Source: Streptomyces sp. cf386
GTDB taxonomy: Bacteria; Actinomycetota; Actinomycetes; Streptomycetales; Streptomycetaceae
Direction of reading: 5' to 3'
NCBI RefSeq assembly: GCF_900103585.1
Contig: NZ_FNHV01000012.1
Location: 280,349-344,348 of the forward strand
Length of the DNA stretch: 64,000 nt
Shown: positions 50,461 to 59,930 of the stretch, one piece after another
How the letters are laid out: every line of letters begins with the position of its first letter
Numbering within the stretch: position 1 is the first letter of the stretch
Program-made: the position numbers and the translations under genes
The notes under the pieces: generated by a model
Database searches by the model: none
The model's input: the letters and a program-made list of their open reading frames with translations, nothing else
Told to the model about the DNA's origin: nothing

Positions 50461-52227
50461 TTACAGGTACTGACCGGTGTTGGCCACCGTGTCGATGGAG
50501 CGTCCGGTGTCGGCGCCCTGCTTTCCGGTGATGAGGGTGCGGATGTAGACGATCCGTTCGCCCTTCTTTCCGGAGATGCGGGCCCAGTCGTCGGGGTTGG
50601 TGGTGTTGGGCAGGTCCTCGTTCTCCTTGAACTCGTCCACGCAGGCCTGGAGGAGGTGGGAGACGCGGAGGCCCTTGGAGTTGTGGTCGAGGAAGTCCTT
50701 GATCGCCATCTTTTTGGCGCGGCCGACGATGTTCTCGATCATGGCGCCGGAGTTGAAGTCCTTGAAGTAGAGGACTTCCTTGTCACCGTTGGCGTAGGTG
50801 ACTTCCAGGAAGCGGTTCTCCTCGGATTCGGCGTACATGTGTTCGACGGCCGTCTGGATCATGCTCTCGACGGTGGTGGTCTTGCTGCCGCCGTGCTCGC
50901 CGAGGTCGTCGGCGTGCAGGGGGAGGCGCTCTGTGAGGTACTTGCCGAAGATGTCCTTCGCGGCCTCGGCGTCGGGACGCTCGATCTTGATCTTCACGTC
51001 CAGGCGGCCGGGGCGCAGGATGGCCGGGTCGATCATGTCCTCACGGTTGGAGGCGCCGATCACGACCACGTTCTGCAGGCCTTCGACTCCGTCGATCTCG
51101 GCGAGCAGCTGGGGGACGATGGTGTTCTCCACGTCCGAGCTGACGCCGGAGCCACGGGTGCGGAACAGGGACTCCATCTCGTCGAAGAAGACGATGACGG
51201 GCGTGCCCTCGCTCGCCTTCTCACGCGCACGCTGGAAGACGAGGCGGATCTGCCGCTCGGTCTCGCCGACGTACTTGTTCAGGAGCTCGGGGCCCTTGAT
51301 GTTGAGGAAGAAGCTCTTGCCCTGGGCCTGTCCGGTGACCTCGGCGACCTTTTTGGCCAGCGAGTTGGCGACGGCCTTGGCGATGAGCGTCTTTCCGCAT
51401 CCGGGGGGTCCGTAGAGCAGGACGCCCTTGGGGGGGCGCAGTTCGTGCTCCTTGAACAGGTCCGGGTAGAGGTAGGGCAGCTCGACCGCGTCGCGGATGG
51501 CCTCGATCTGGCCGCCGAGGCCGCCGATCTGCTCGTAGCCGATGTCGGGGACTTCTTCGAGGACGAGTTCTTCGACCTCGCTCTTGGGAACGATCTCGTA
51601 GATATAGCCGGAGCGGGGTTCGAGCAGCAGGGCGTCACCCGGGCGGATGTTCACGCCCAGCAGCGGCTCGGCGAGTCGTACGACCCGTTCTTCGTCGGTG
51701 TGCCCGAGCACCAGGGCGCGTTCGCCGTCCTCGAGGATCTCCTTGAGGGTGACGATGTCGCCGACGCGCTCGAATTCCATGGCTTCGACCACGTTGAGTG
51801 CTTCGTTGAGCATCAGTTCCTGGCCGCGCCTGAGGTCGTCGAGTTCGACGCTCGGGCTGACGTTCACGCGGAGTTTGCGGCCGCCGGTGAAGATGTCGGC
51901 GGTGCCGTCCTCGTTCGCCGTGAGGAAGACTCCGAAGCCGGCCGGTGGCTGTGCGAGCCGGTCGACTTCTTCCTTGAGGGCCACGATCTGGTCTCGGGCC
52001 TCACGGAGCGTGTTCGCGAGTCGCTCGTTCTGGGCGGACACGCCGGCCAGGTTTGTCTGCAGCTCGACGATCCGCTCTTCGAGAATCCTCGTGTGTCGCG
52101 GAGAGTCGGCGAGCTTGCGTCGCAGGACGGCGATCTCCTGCTCAAGGTAGGCGATCTGCCCGGCGGGGTCGTCGGACCCTCGTCCCGGGCGGATGCCGCG
52201 GTTCATGTCGTCGTCGTGGGCTGCCAC
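50461..52227 (-). CDS. arc: Proteasome-associated ATPase ARC/Mpa
   Basis: A 588-residue AAA ATPase from the GTG at 52227. The N-terminal coiled coil (about 20-80) binds Pup, followed by two OB folds. Walker A GPPGCGKT is at about 271-278, and Walker B VIVFFDEMESLF lies near 345. The C terminus ends QYL, a HbYX-like tail that opens the PrcA gate. The start follows a GGAGGTGA site. It unfolds pupylated proteins and feeds the core particle. Confidence 0.97.
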   Translation of the reverse strand: MAAHDDDMNRGIRPGRGSDDPAGQIAYLEQEIAVLRRKLADSPRHTRILEERIVELQTNLAGVSAQNERLANTLREARDQIVALKEEVDRLAQPPAGFGVFLTANEDGTADIFTGGRKLRVNVSPSVELDDLRRGQELMLNEALNVVEAMEFERVGDIVTLKEILEDGERALVLGHTDEERVVRLAEPLLGVNIRPGDALLLEPRSGYIYEIVPKSEVEELVLEEVPDIGYEQIGGLGGQIEAIRDAVELPYLYPDLFKEHELRPPKGVLLYGPPGCGKTLIAKAVANSLAKKVAEVTGQAQGKSFFLNIKGPELLNKYVGETERQIRLVFQRAREKASEGTPVIVFFDEMESLFRTRGSGVSSDVENTIVPQLLAEIDGVEGLQNVVVIGASNREDMIDPAILRPGRLDVKIKIERPDAEAAKDIFGKYLTERLPLHADDLGEHGGSKTTTVESMIQTAVEHMYAESEENRFLEVTYANGDKEVLYFKDFNSGAMIENIVGRAKKMAIKDFLDHNSKGLRVSHLLQACVDEFKENEDLPNTTNPDDWARISGKKGERIVYIRTLITGKQGADTGRSIDTVANTGQYL

Positions 52228-52474
52228 GGTCCTCACCTCCTCCAAGGGGAGCTGGACGCTTCCAGACCCTACCTGGGTGGGTGTCGATTGAAACCCCTAG
52301 ATCACAAAGACGGTCGGGGTGTGTCCGATCTTCACCCTTGCGCTCTCCCTCACGCCAGGGGAATACCCACCGGACATGATTGGAACCCAGGCAGAGGTAG
52401 GGTCAAAGCGTTCAACACCCGTCAGAGCTGGCCGGATTCCCGTACGGCTCGGGGCCAGGAAGACGGCAGGAGAG

Positions 52475-52780
52475 ATGAGCGTGGAGCAGGCGGCCGGGGT
52501 CGAGAGTGAGGCGCTGGAGGTCTGGATCGACCAGGATCTCTGTACCGGTGATGGCATCTGCGCCCAGTACGCGCCTGAGGTGTTCGAGCTGGACATCGAC
52601 GGTCTGGCCTATGTGAAGAGCTCCGAGGACGAGCTTTTGCAGGCCAAGGGGGCCACAACGCCCGTACCGTTGCCGCTTCTCACGGATGTGGTGGACTCGG
52701 CGAGGGAGTGCCCGGGCGAGTGCATCCATGTGCGTCGCGTTTCGGACAAGGTCGAGGTACACGGGCCCGACGCGGAGTGA
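52475..52780 (+). CDS. Small ferredoxin, probable 3Fe-4S type
   Basis: A 101-residue protein. Cysteines in DLCTGDGICAQYAPEVF and ARECPGECI match the actinobacterial single-cluster ferredoxins that often serve P450s. The spacing of the first cysteines (C-x5-C) fits a 3Fe-4S cluster. The ATG at 52475 follows an AGGAGAG site. It diverges from arc. The only P450 in the window is at 17189, so a partner cannot be assigned. Confidence 0.87.
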   Translation: MSVEQAAGVESEALEVWIDQDLCTGDGICAQYAPEVFELDIDGLAYVKSSEDELLQAKGATTPVPLPLLTDVVDSARECPGECIHVRRVSDKVEVHGPDAE

Positions 52781-52838
52781 CCTTGTATATACGGGCTGTT
52801 ACGACTGTCTGATTTCTCACACGTCTTGATGGCGTGGT

Positions 52839-53417
52839 TCAGACGCTGTGGGCACCGGCGGGTGTCGAGCGGACGAACGCGCCGTTCTTCCACTGCCACT
52901 TCGCGCTGTTCTTCACGTCGGGGCAGCAGCGCGGTACGTCGTCGGTCGAGTAGCCGAGCAGGTCTCCGAGGATGGCTCCGTCACGGACGGCGATGTCACT
53001 GACGGTGATGCCGTCCTTGGGGTTGACGAGGGTCGCAACGATGCGCGGTGTGGCCTTTTCGGCGGACGCGGTGAGGACGTAGACGCCGTCGGGCGGGGTT
53101 CCCATGGGTGAGTCGCAGTGCACGACGGCCACGGTCTCGGGACTGCCGTCGCCGTCCAGGTCCCCGGTGGCCTTCTTCGCCACGACCGCCTTCACGGGCC
53201 CGCATTGGAGCGGGAAGTCGACTCCCGCGGGGTTGGGGGGCACGGTGGCGGCGGGGGCTTTCCTCGCTTCGGGGCCGGCTGTCTGAGCCGCTGTCGCCGA
53301 GTTGGGCTGCAGGACCGAGGAGAAGGCCACGACTCCGGCGACCGCTGTGGCGGTGGCGAGCCAGTGGATCGGGCGAGTGTGGGTGTGTGCCAGTTCCGGG
53401 ACGGCGGATTGCTGCAC
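52839..53417 (-). CDS. Exported protein with one FG-GAP-like repeat
   Basis: From the GTG at 53417 the protein has 192 residues. An N-terminal hydrophobic helix (WLATATAVAGVVAFSSVL) anchors or exports it. The outer part contains ATGDLDGDGSPETVAVV, a calcium-binding FG-GAP/EF-type loop, and a cysteine pair CCPD. An AGGAG site lies 9 bp before the GTG; the longer frame from 53477 is less likely. The function is unknown. Confidence 0.75.
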   Translation of the reverse strand: MQQSAVPELAHTHTRPIHWLATATAVAGVVAFSSVLQPNSATAAQTAGPEARKAPAATVPPNPAGVDFPLQCGPVKAVVAKKATGDLDGDGSPETVAVVHCDSPMGTPPDGVYVLTASAEKATPRIVATLVNPKDGITVSDIAVRDGAILGDLLGYSTDDVPRCCPDVKNSAKWQWKNGAFVRSTPAGAHSV

Positions 53418-53596
53418 TAGGAGCGTCTCCTGTGAGGGCTGTGCCGGTGGGGTGCCCAGCATCGTGCCACACGTCACAGTGCTGTGGAACGGTGGGGGTG
53501 TGGAGTTCCGGTGCCGGATGTCGGGCGCATGGGAGTGCGGCGGGATGTCGTATGACTGTCGGAGTTGTCGTTCGGTGGACTGGCGTCAACGGAAAG

Positions 53597-53645
53597 GCGC
53601 TGTGGTCGAGTTCCCGGAACGACTCCGGGAACTCGACCACAGCGC
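53597..53645. terminator. Perfect 22-bp hairpin behind trmI
   Basis: Arms 53597-53618 and 53624-53645 are exact complements around an ACGAC loop; the inner part is GTCGAGTTCCCGGA. It lies 30 bp downstream of the trmI stop on the minus strand and is a strong terminator candidate, though it lacks a T-run. Confidence 0.85.
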
Positions 53646-53674
53646 TTGTACGTTGAATGCGGCACGGGGCCGCC

Positions 53675-54577
53675 TCAGCGGCCGGAGCCGCCGTCGGCGT
53701 TCGGGCCTTCGTAGTCCTCGCCGTAGGCGCCCTTGGCGGGGCGGCGGCGGCGCATGGGCGGCTCGACTCCGTCGGCGAGGCGGCGGGCGGTGAGGAGGAA
53801 GCCGGTGTGGCCGATCATCCGGTGGTCCGGGCGGACGGCCAGGCCCTCGATGTGCCAGTTGCGGATCATCGTCTCCCAGGCGGTCGGCTCGTTGAAGCAG
53901 CCGATCTCGCGGATGGACTCGACGGTCCGGGCGAGCTGGGTGGTGGTCGCGACATAGCAGCACACGATGCCGCCGGGGACGAGCGCCTTGGAGACGGCCT
54001 CCAGGCACTCCCAGGGGGCGAGCATGTCGAGGATGACGCGGTCGACGTCGGTGTCGCTCAGGTTGTCCTGGAGGTCGCCGACGGTGAGCTGCCAGGCGGG
54101 GTGGGGGCCGCCGAAGTAGCGCTCGACGTTCTGCCGGGCGATGTCGGCGAAGTCCTCGCGGCGCTCGTAGGAGTGCAGCATGCCCTGGTCGCCGATGGCG
54201 CGCAGCAGGAAGCTGCTGAGCGAGCCGGAGCCGACGCCGGCCTCGACGACGCGTGCGCCGGGGAAGATGTCGGCGAAGGCGAGGATCTGCCCCGCGTCCT
54301 TGGGGTAGACGACGGCTGCCCCACGGGGCATGGACAGGACGTAGTCGGGGAGCAGGGGGCGCAGCGCGAGGTAGGCGACGTTCCCGGTGGTGCGGACAAC
54401 GCTGCCCTCGGGAGCACCGATCAGTTCGTCGTGCGGGAAGGAACCCTTGTGGGTGTGAAAGTTCTTCCCGGCCTCGAGCGTGAACGTGTAGTGGCGGCCC
54501 TTGGGGTCGGTCAGCTGTACCTGGTCCCCGACCTTGAAGGGCCCGCGCCTGCGGGCGGCACCGGTCGGTTCGGACAT
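53675..54577 (-). CDS. trmI: tRNA (adenine-58-N1)-methyltransferase TrmI
   Basis: A 300-residue class I SAM methyltransferase. It begins with a small beta-barrel (FKVGDQVQLTDPKGRHYTFTLEAGKNFHTHKGSF). The SAM site follows: IFPGARVVEAGVGSGSLSSFLLRAIG, and VDRVILDMLAPWECLEAVSKALVPGGIVCCYVATTTQL contains the catalytic DMLAPW. It methylates A58 of tRNA in the T-loop. The C-terminal tail has a stretch of PMRRRRPAKGAYG. It lies 60 bp downstream of the site-2 protease gene on the same strand and may be cotranscribed. Confidence 0.93.
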   Translation of the reverse strand: MSEPTGAARRRGPFKVGDQVQLTDPKGRHYTFTLEAGKNFHTHKGSFPHDELIGAPEGSVVRTTGNVAYLALRPLLPDYVLSMPRGAAVVYPKDAGQILAFADIFPGARVVEAGVGSGSLSSFLLRAIGDQGMLHSYERREDFADIARQNVERYFGGPHPAWQLTVGDLQDNLSDTDVDRVILDMLAPWECLEAVSKALVPGGIVCCYVATTTQLARTVESIREIGCFNEPTAWETMIRNWHIEGLAVRPDHRMIGHTGFLLTARRLADGVEPPMRRRRPAKGAYGEDYEGPNADGGSGR

Positions 54578-54636
54578 GTGAACAGCCTACCGGCGTTTCG
54601 GGGGGTCGCCGACCACGCGTGCGTGCCGGGGGTTGT

Positions 54637-56298
54637 TCAGTTGGGGCGGGCCATGGCCTTGACGAAGGCGCGCTCCACGTCGGCCGCGGACAGGACGCCG
54701 TAGATCTCGCCGGTCTCCTCAACGACCAGGTATTCGGTCGCCGGGGTCGCGCGGAGGGTGTCGAGGAGTTCCTCGCCCGCGAGCTCGGCCGAGACGCGCA
54801 TGCCGTCCGTCAGGTCCTGGGCGAGGCCGCTGACGGCGACCCAGGGGCGGCGGTGTTCCGGTACGCCGACGATGGCGGCCTCGCGGACGAGGGAGAGGGG
54901 GTTGCCGTCGGCGTCGACGACGACGAGGGCGCGGGCGCCTGCGGCGTTGGCTCGGCGCAGGGCCTCGGAGAGGGGGGTGTCGGTCTCGACCGGGACGGCG
55001 CGGCGGGTGAGGGCGCGGGCGCGCAGTTCGGGGAGGTGTTCGCGCAGGCGGGCCATGCGCAGGCTGTTGCCGGCGCCGGTCCAGATGATCGCGGCGAGGA
55101 TGGCGGCGAGCAGGGCGTCCATGACGGTGTCCATGCCGACGTTGTCGACGGCGTCGGAGCCGAGGGCGCCGGACTGGGTGAGCAGCGGGAGTCCGATGAG
55201 GACGGAGACGGCGAGGGCGCGGCCGACCCAGGCGGCGGCGATGGTGCCGTGCATCGGCTTGCCGGTGATCTTCCAGACGACCGCGCGGAGCATGCGGCCG
55301 CCGTCGAGGGGCAGGCCGGGGAGCAGGTTGAAGGCGGCCACGATGAGGTTGGAGATCATCAGGCCGGCGAGGAGGACGCCGGGTACGGTGCCGGGTTCGA
55401 CGATCTGCAGGGCGGCGTAGAAGACGCCGGCGAGGACGAGGGAGAGCAGCGGGCCGACGAAGGCGAGGACGAATTCGCGTCCGGGTGTCTCGGCTTCTTT
55501 CTCGATCTCGGAGACGCCGCCGAAGAACTGCAGCTGGATGCGGCGGACGGGCAGCTTGAAGCGGAGGGCCGCGACGGTGTGCGCCAGTTCGTGGACGAGG
55601 ACGGAGGCGTAGAAGGCGACCGCGAAGAAGAGGGAGACCAGATAGCGGGCGGCTCCGAGCTCGGGCAGCACGCGGTCGAGCTGTCCGCCGAACACCCAGG
55701 TGATGAGGGCGGCGACGAGGAACCAGCTGGGGGCGACGTAGACGGGGACCCCGAAGGGGCGCCCCATGAGCAGCCCGCCCCGCGGTTCCGGTGTCCGGGG
55801 CGGCTGTCCCTTGAGGCCGGTGCGGGCGAGGGGGCGGTGGGCGTCCGGCGATGCGCTCTTCGTCCACGGTGAGGTGTGGTCGGTGTCGTGCTGGACGGTG
55901 TTGTCCTGGCCGGTCTCGTCGCGGTCGGCGGCACGGTCGCGCAGGTCAGCCGGGTCGGCCTCCTGGCCGTCGGCGTCGGGCCCCTGTGTCTGCTCCCCCT
56001 GTGCTTCCTCCCCCTGTGCTTCGTCGCCGCTCGCTGACTCCGACTCCACCTTCGCGGTGGGCTCCTCTCCCGTGTGCTTCTCCGGCGCGGTTTCGGCGCT
56101 GTCGTCGTGGGAGAGGTCCAACCGTCGTACCACCATGGTCGGTTCGTCGGCGGGCGGTGTCGGGGGCTTGTCGGTGCCCGTGGCGGGTCGGGGGGTGCCG
56201 GGGCGTGTGGGGCCCGTGGCCGGGGTCGCAGGTGGTGCGTGGCGCTCGGTCGACTCCTCGTCGCCGGACCGCGGCTGCCCGCTGCCGCTCTCGTCCAC
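54637..56298 (-). CDS. Site-2 protease (M50) with CBS domains and long N-terminal extension
   Basis: From the GTG at 56298 the protein has 553 residues. The first 175 are acidic, Pro/Gln/Glu-rich and disordered. The membrane part begins with GRPFGVPVYVAPSWFLVAALITW, with the zinc motif VLVHELAHTVAAL and the second site NLLPGLPLDGGRM. Two CBS motifs end the protein (about residues 440-550). M50 proteases cut membrane-bound substrates such as anti-sigma factors. CBS domains may sense adenosyl ligands. A shorter version starting at 55767 is possible, but a GAGGGG site supports the GTG. Confidence 0.88.
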   Translation of the reverse strand: MDESGSGQPRSGDEESTERHAPPATPATGPTRPGTPRPATGTDKPPTPPADEPTMVVRRLDLSHDDSAETAPEKHTGEEPTAKVESESASGDEAQGEEAQGEQTQGPDADGQEADPADLRDRAADRDETGQDNTVQHDTDHTSPWTKSASPDAHRPLARTGLKGQPPRTPEPRGGLLMGRPFGVPVYVAPSWFLVAALITWVFGGQLDRVLPELGAARYLVSLFFAVAFYASVLVHELAHTVAALRFKLPVRRIQLQFFGGVSEIEKEAETPGREFVLAFVGPLLSLVLAGVFYAALQIVEPGTVPGVLLAGLMISNLIVAAFNLLPGLPLDGGRMLRAVVWKITGKPMHGTIAAAWVGRALAVSVLIGLPLLTQSGALGSDAVDNVGMDTVMDALLAAILAAIIWTGAGNSLRMARLREHLPELRARALTRRAVPVETDTPLSEALRRANAAGARALVVVDADGNPLSLVREAAIVGVPEHRRPWVAVSGLAQDLTDGMRVSAELAGEELLDTLRATPATEYLVVEETGEIYGVLSAADVERAFVKAMARPN

Positions 56299-56472
56299 GG
56301 TGTCCCCTCGTTCGAAGCGTCTTCCGCGCCTGGCGGCGGAAGGGTCTCGGGTCGATGGTATGCGTCCGTGGTGGCGCGTTTCTCCCCGGCACCCCCTCTG
56401 TTTTCCCGGCTGTCGCAGCCGTGACGGGCGCGGCTGGGTCACTGTCAGTGGTGGGCCGTAAGGTCTGTGGGC

Positions 56473-57486
56473 ATGGAGACGAGCACGGAGGGTGCCGCCG
56501 CGGACTGCGGCGGTGACGTCGCGCCGGTGACGGGTCCGGTGACGGACGGGAACCCGGCGGGGGCGGACAGTACGGTGGCGACGGTCGAGGCGGGTGCGAG
56601 TGCGGTCACGGCCGTGGACGGCGCCGGCCGCGCGGCCATACGGCCGGCCTCGTTGTCGCCCTCGCGTGCCAGTGACTTCATGCAGTGCCCGCTGCTCTAC
56701 CGGTTCCGGGTGATCGACCGGCTGCCCGAGAAGCCGAGCGCGGCGGCGACCAAGGGCACGCTGGTGCACGCGGTGCTGGAGCGGCTCTTCGACGCCCCGG
56801 CCGCCGAGCGGACGGCTCCGCGTGCCAAGTCCCTCGTTCCCGGTCAGTGGGAGCGGCTGCGGGAGAGCAGGCCGGAGGTCGTGGAGCTGTTCGCGGACGA
56901 TCCCGAGGGGGAGCGGCTGGCTTCGTGGCTCGGGGAGGCGGAGCAGCTGGTCGAGCGGTGGTTCGGTCTCGAGGATCCGACGCGGCTGGAGCCCGCCGAG
57001 CGTGAGCTGTTCGTCGAGGCCGAGCTGGATTCGGGGCTGCGGCTGCGCGGCATCATCGACCGCGTCGACGTGGCGCCCACGGGCGAGGTGCGGATCGTCG
57101 ACTACAAGACGGGCAAGGCACCACGGCCCGAGTATGCCGAGGGCGCGCTGTTCCAGATGAAGTTCTACGCCCTGGTGGTCTGGCGGCTGAAGAGGGTCGT
57201 CCCTCGGCGGCTTCAGCTCGTCTATCTCGGCAGCGGTGACGTGCTGACGTACGACCCCGTCCTGGCGGACCTGGAGCGGGTCGAGCGCAAGCTGCTGGCG
57301 CTGTGGGAGGCGATCCGGCTGGCGACGGAGACGGGCGAGTGGCGTCCTCGGCCGACCAAGCTGTGCGGCTGGTGCGACCACCAGGCGCATTGCCCGGAAT
57401 TCGGCGGCACTCCCCCGCCCTATCCGCTGCCGGTGAGGGCGGCCGAGTCCGGTGGGCTCCCGCAGGGCAGAATGGGGCCGGACTAG
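56473..57486 (+). CDS. RecB-family PD-(D/E)XK exonuclease with Fe-S cluster
   Basis: A 337-residue protein from the ATG at 56473. After about 55 residues of low-complexity sequence, SPSRASDFMQCPLLYRFRVIDRLPE starts the nuclease. The core is RLRGIIDRVDVAPTGEVRIVDYKTGKAP, with the catalytic Asp, Asp-x-Lys. Cysteines in MQCP and CGWCDHQAHCPEF are the likely 4Fe-4S ligands, as in AddB and Cas4 proteins. The biological role, probably DNA repair, is not assigned. A GTG 6 bp upstream is an alternative start. Confidence 0.88.
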   Translation: METSTEGAAADCGGDVAPVTGPVTDGNPAGADSTVATVEAGASAVTAVDGAGRAAIRPASLSPSRASDFMQCPLLYRFRVIDRLPEKPSAAATKGTLVHAVLERLFDAPAAERTAPRAKSLVPGQWERLRESRPEVVELFADDPEGERLASWLGEAEQLVERWFGLEDPTRLEPAERELFVEAELDSGLRLRGIIDRVDVAPTGEVRIVDYKTGKAPRPEYAEGALFQMKFYALVVWRLKRVVPRRLQLVYLGSGDVLTYDPVLADLERVERKLLALWEAIRLATETGEWRPRPTKLCGWCDHQAHCPEFGGTPPPYPLPVRAAESGGLPQGRMGPD

Positions 57487-57500
57487 CGAAGGAGACTTAC

Positions 57501-58172
57501 GTGGCCATCCGCGTCCTACTGGTCGACGACCAGCCGTTGCTGCGCACCGGCTTCCGGATGATCCTGGAAGCCGAGCAGGACCTCGCGGTCGTCGGCGAGG
57601 CCGGTGACGGTCTTCAGGCTCTCGACCAGGTGCGGGCCCTGCAGCCCGATGTGGTCCTGATGGACATCCGCATGCCCCGGATGGACGGGGTGGAGGCGAC
57701 GCGGCAGATCACCGGGCCTGGGCGGGACGGCCCGGCGAAGGTGCTGGTGCTGACGACTTTCGATCTCGACGAGTATGTGGTGGAGGCACTGAAGGCGGGG
57801 GCCAGTGGCTTCCTGCTGAAGGATGCCCCGGCCAATGAGCTGGTGCAGGCGATCCGTGTGGTGGCCGCCGGTGAGGCGATGCTCGCGCCGAGTATCACGC
57901 GTCGGCTGCTCGACAAGTACGCCACGCATCTGCCCTCGGGCGACGAGCCGGTTCCGGACACCCTGCACACGCTCACCGAGCGCGAGGTGGAGGTGCTGAA
58001 GCTGGTGGCGCGTGGCCTGTCGAACGCGGAGATCGCCGCCGATCTGTTCGTCAGCGAGACCACCGTGAAGACGCATGTGGGCCATGTGCTCACCAAGCTG
58101 GGCCTGCGTGACCGGGTGCAGGCCGCGGTGTACGCGTACGAGAGCGGGCTGGTGCGGCCCGGCGCGCAGTAG
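57501..58172 (+). CDS. NarL/LuxR-type response regulator (orphan)
   Basis: A 223-residue response regulator from the GTG at 57501, with an AAGGAG site 8 bp upstream. The receiver domain has acidic residues Asp9-Asp10 and phosphoacceptor Asp55 (VVLMDIRMP), and Lys in LLKDAP. The LuxR helix-turn-helix is LTEREVEVLKLVARGLSNAEIAADLFVSETTVKTHVGHVLTKLG. No histidine kinase gene is adjacent. It follows the nuclease gene by 14 bp, so they may be cotranscribed. A strong hairpin follows. Confidence 0.9.
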   Translation: MAIRVLLVDDQPLLRTGFRMILEAEQDLAVVGEAGDGLQALDQVRALQPDVVLMDIRMPRMDGVEATRQITGPGRDGPAKVLVLTTFDLDEYVVEALKAGASGFLLKDAPANELVQAIRVVAAGEAMLAPSITRRLLDKYATHLPSGDEPVPDTLHTLTEREVEVLKLVARGLSNAEIAADLFVSETTVKTHVGHVLTKLGLRDRVQAAVYAYESGLVRPGAQ

Positions 58173-58191
58173 AAGCCTGCGTTACGACGGA

Positions 58192-58222
58192 CAGGGCGCC
58201 CCTTCCGAGAAGGGGCGCCCTG
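58192..58222. terminator. Bidirectional 13-bp terminator hairpin
   Basis: CAGGGCGCCCCTT (58192-58204) and its exact complement (58210-58222) around CCGAG, between the convergent response regulator and peptide-binding protein genes. Confidence 0.88.
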
Positions 58223-58251
58223 CGTGCGTGTGGGGTGTGTACGACCGTCCG

Positions 58252-59826
58252 TCAGCCCTTGCTGAGTTCCCAGAAGCGGAACACGGTGGAGGCGTCGAGG
58301 CAGTACTCCAGGCCGTAGACGTTCTCGTGGGTGACGGCGTACTGCTTGGCCTGCCAGACCGGGAGGACGGGGAGGTCCTTGGCCACGATGTCCTGGAGCT
58401 GGCCGAACTCGTCGTCCGTCGCGGAGCGGTCGCTCTCGGCGGCCGTGCGCGGGATGAGCTTGCCGGTGATCGAGCTGTTGTCGTAGTTGTTGCTCAGCAC
58501 GTTGCCTTTGCCGAAGAAGGGGGCCGTGAAGTTGTCGGCGTCCGGGTAGTCCGGGATCCAGCCCTTCACGTACACGCCGTACTTGCCGTCGGCGATGTCC
58601 TTCTCGTACTGGTCGAACGCGACGGACTGCACGTCGGCGTCGAACAGGCCGCTGTCGTTGAGCTGCTGGGCGATCGCCTTCAACTCGTCGTCGGTGGCGG
58701 GGCCGTAGCGCGACGGGGTGGACCACAGGGTCAGCTTGACCTTGCCGGTGACGCCCTCGTCCTGCAGCGCTGCGGCGGCCCTGGCCTTGGAGGGGCGGGC
58801 GCCGTAGGTGTCGAAGTAGGCCGTGTTGTGGCCGCCGATACCGGCCGGGATGATCGAGTACAGCGGGGTCGCCGTGCCCTGGTAGACGTCCTTGATGAGG
58901 GCGTCGCGGTCGATGAGGTAGGCGATGGCCTTGCGGACGCCGAGCTGTCCGGCGACCGGGTCGTCCATGTTGAAGACCAGGTGCTGGACCTCAGCGCTGC
59001 TGCCCTCGACGACCTCGACACCGGATTTGTCGCCCGACTTCTCGATGTCGGCGATGTCGCCCGCGGTGAGACCGCGGTAGGCGATGTCGACCTGGTTGTC
59101 GAGCAGAGCCTTCTTCAGGCCGTCCTGGTCGCCGTGGAAGAACCTCAGCGTCACGCCGTCGTTCTGGACCTCTGCGGTGCCCTTGTAGTTCTCGTTGACG
59201 GAGAAGACGGCTTCGTCGTCGTCGAACTTGTCCAGCTTGTAGGGGCCGGAGCCGACGGCCTCGCCGTCCTTGCGCAGGCCCTTGGCGTCGTACTGGTCCT
59301 CGTCGACGATGGAGCCGGCGCCGGAGGCTACCTTGCTGGGGAAGGTGGCGTCGGGGGTGTTGAGCCGGAAGACGACCGTCTTGTCGTCCGGCGTCTGAAC
59401 CTTCTCGAGCGTCGGGAACATGACCGCGGGGCCGTCGGGATCGTTGATCTTCAGCATGCGGTCGAAGGAGAACTTGACGTCCGCCGAGGTGAGTTCGTCA
59501 CCGTTGCTGAACTTCAGGCCGTCCTTGAGGGTGCACTTGTAGACCGTGGCCCTGGGGTCGGAGAAGGCGCACTGCTCGGCGGCCTCGGGCTGCGGCTCGG
59601 TGGCGCCCTTGGGGAAGCTGAGCAGCGACTGGAAGACGTTGTTGAACAACAGCCAGGAGCCGGGGTCGTAGCCGGAGGCCGGGTCGGTGGCCAGGACGTC
59701 GTCCGACATCCCCATGACCACCGAGGTGCCGGTCGCACCGGTGTCCCCCGTCTCCGTTCCGCAGCCGGTCAGCAGGCCGGAGGCCAGCCCTGCCACGACG
59801 GGCAGGACCGGCCACTGGTTGCGCAT
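58252..59826 (-). CDS. Family 5 peptide-binding lipoprotein 1 (orphan)
   Basis: From the ATG at 59826 the protein has 524 residues. The signal peptide ends in LLTGCG with lipid Cys22. DPASGYDPGSWLLFNN and EQCAFSDPRATVYKCTLKDGLKFSNGDELTSADVKFSFDRML are features of SBP family 5 (peptide/nickel binding). The permease and ATPase genes that usually accompany such proteins are absent. A similar paralogue lies directly upstream. A GTG six bases further upstream is another start. Confidence 0.9.
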   Translation of the reverse strand: MRNQWPVLPVVAGLASGLLTGCGTETGDTGATGTSVVMGMSDDVLATDPASGYDPGSWLLFNNVFQSLLSFPKGATEPQPEAAEQCAFSDPRATVYKCTLKDGLKFSNGDELTSADVKFSFDRMLKINDPDGPAVMFPTLEKVQTPDDKTVVFRLNTPDATFPSKVASGAGSIVDEDQYDAKGLRKDGEAVGSGPYKLDKFDDDEAVFSVNENYKGTAEVQNDGVTLRFFHGDQDGLKKALLDNQVDIAYRGLTAGDIADIEKSGDKSGVEVVEGSSAEVQHLVFNMDDPVAGQLGVRKAIAYLIDRDALIKDVYQGTATPLYSIIPAGIGGHNTAYFDTYGARPSKARAAAALQDEGVTGKVKLTLWSTPSRYGPATDDELKAIAQQLNDSGLFDADVQSVAFDQYEKDIADGKYGVYVKGWIPDYPDADNFTAPFFGKGNVLSNNYDNSSITGKLIPRTAAESDRSATDDEFGQLQDIVAKDLPVLPVWQAKQYAVTHENVYGLEYCLDASTVFRFWELSKG

Positions 59827-59930
59827 GTTCACGTACGAGTGCCTTGTCGTCGGTTGTGAGAAGCCCGGACCGCATCCTGGTTCCCGGGCCGACCCGGCGT
59901 CCTGGACCAGGCGCCGGGCACGGAGAGACG

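Noticed and set aside
54619..55872. Gly/Glu/Asp-rich open frame opposite the site-2 protease
   Set aside because: Composition is that of an antisense frame of a membrane protein; no start site or domain.
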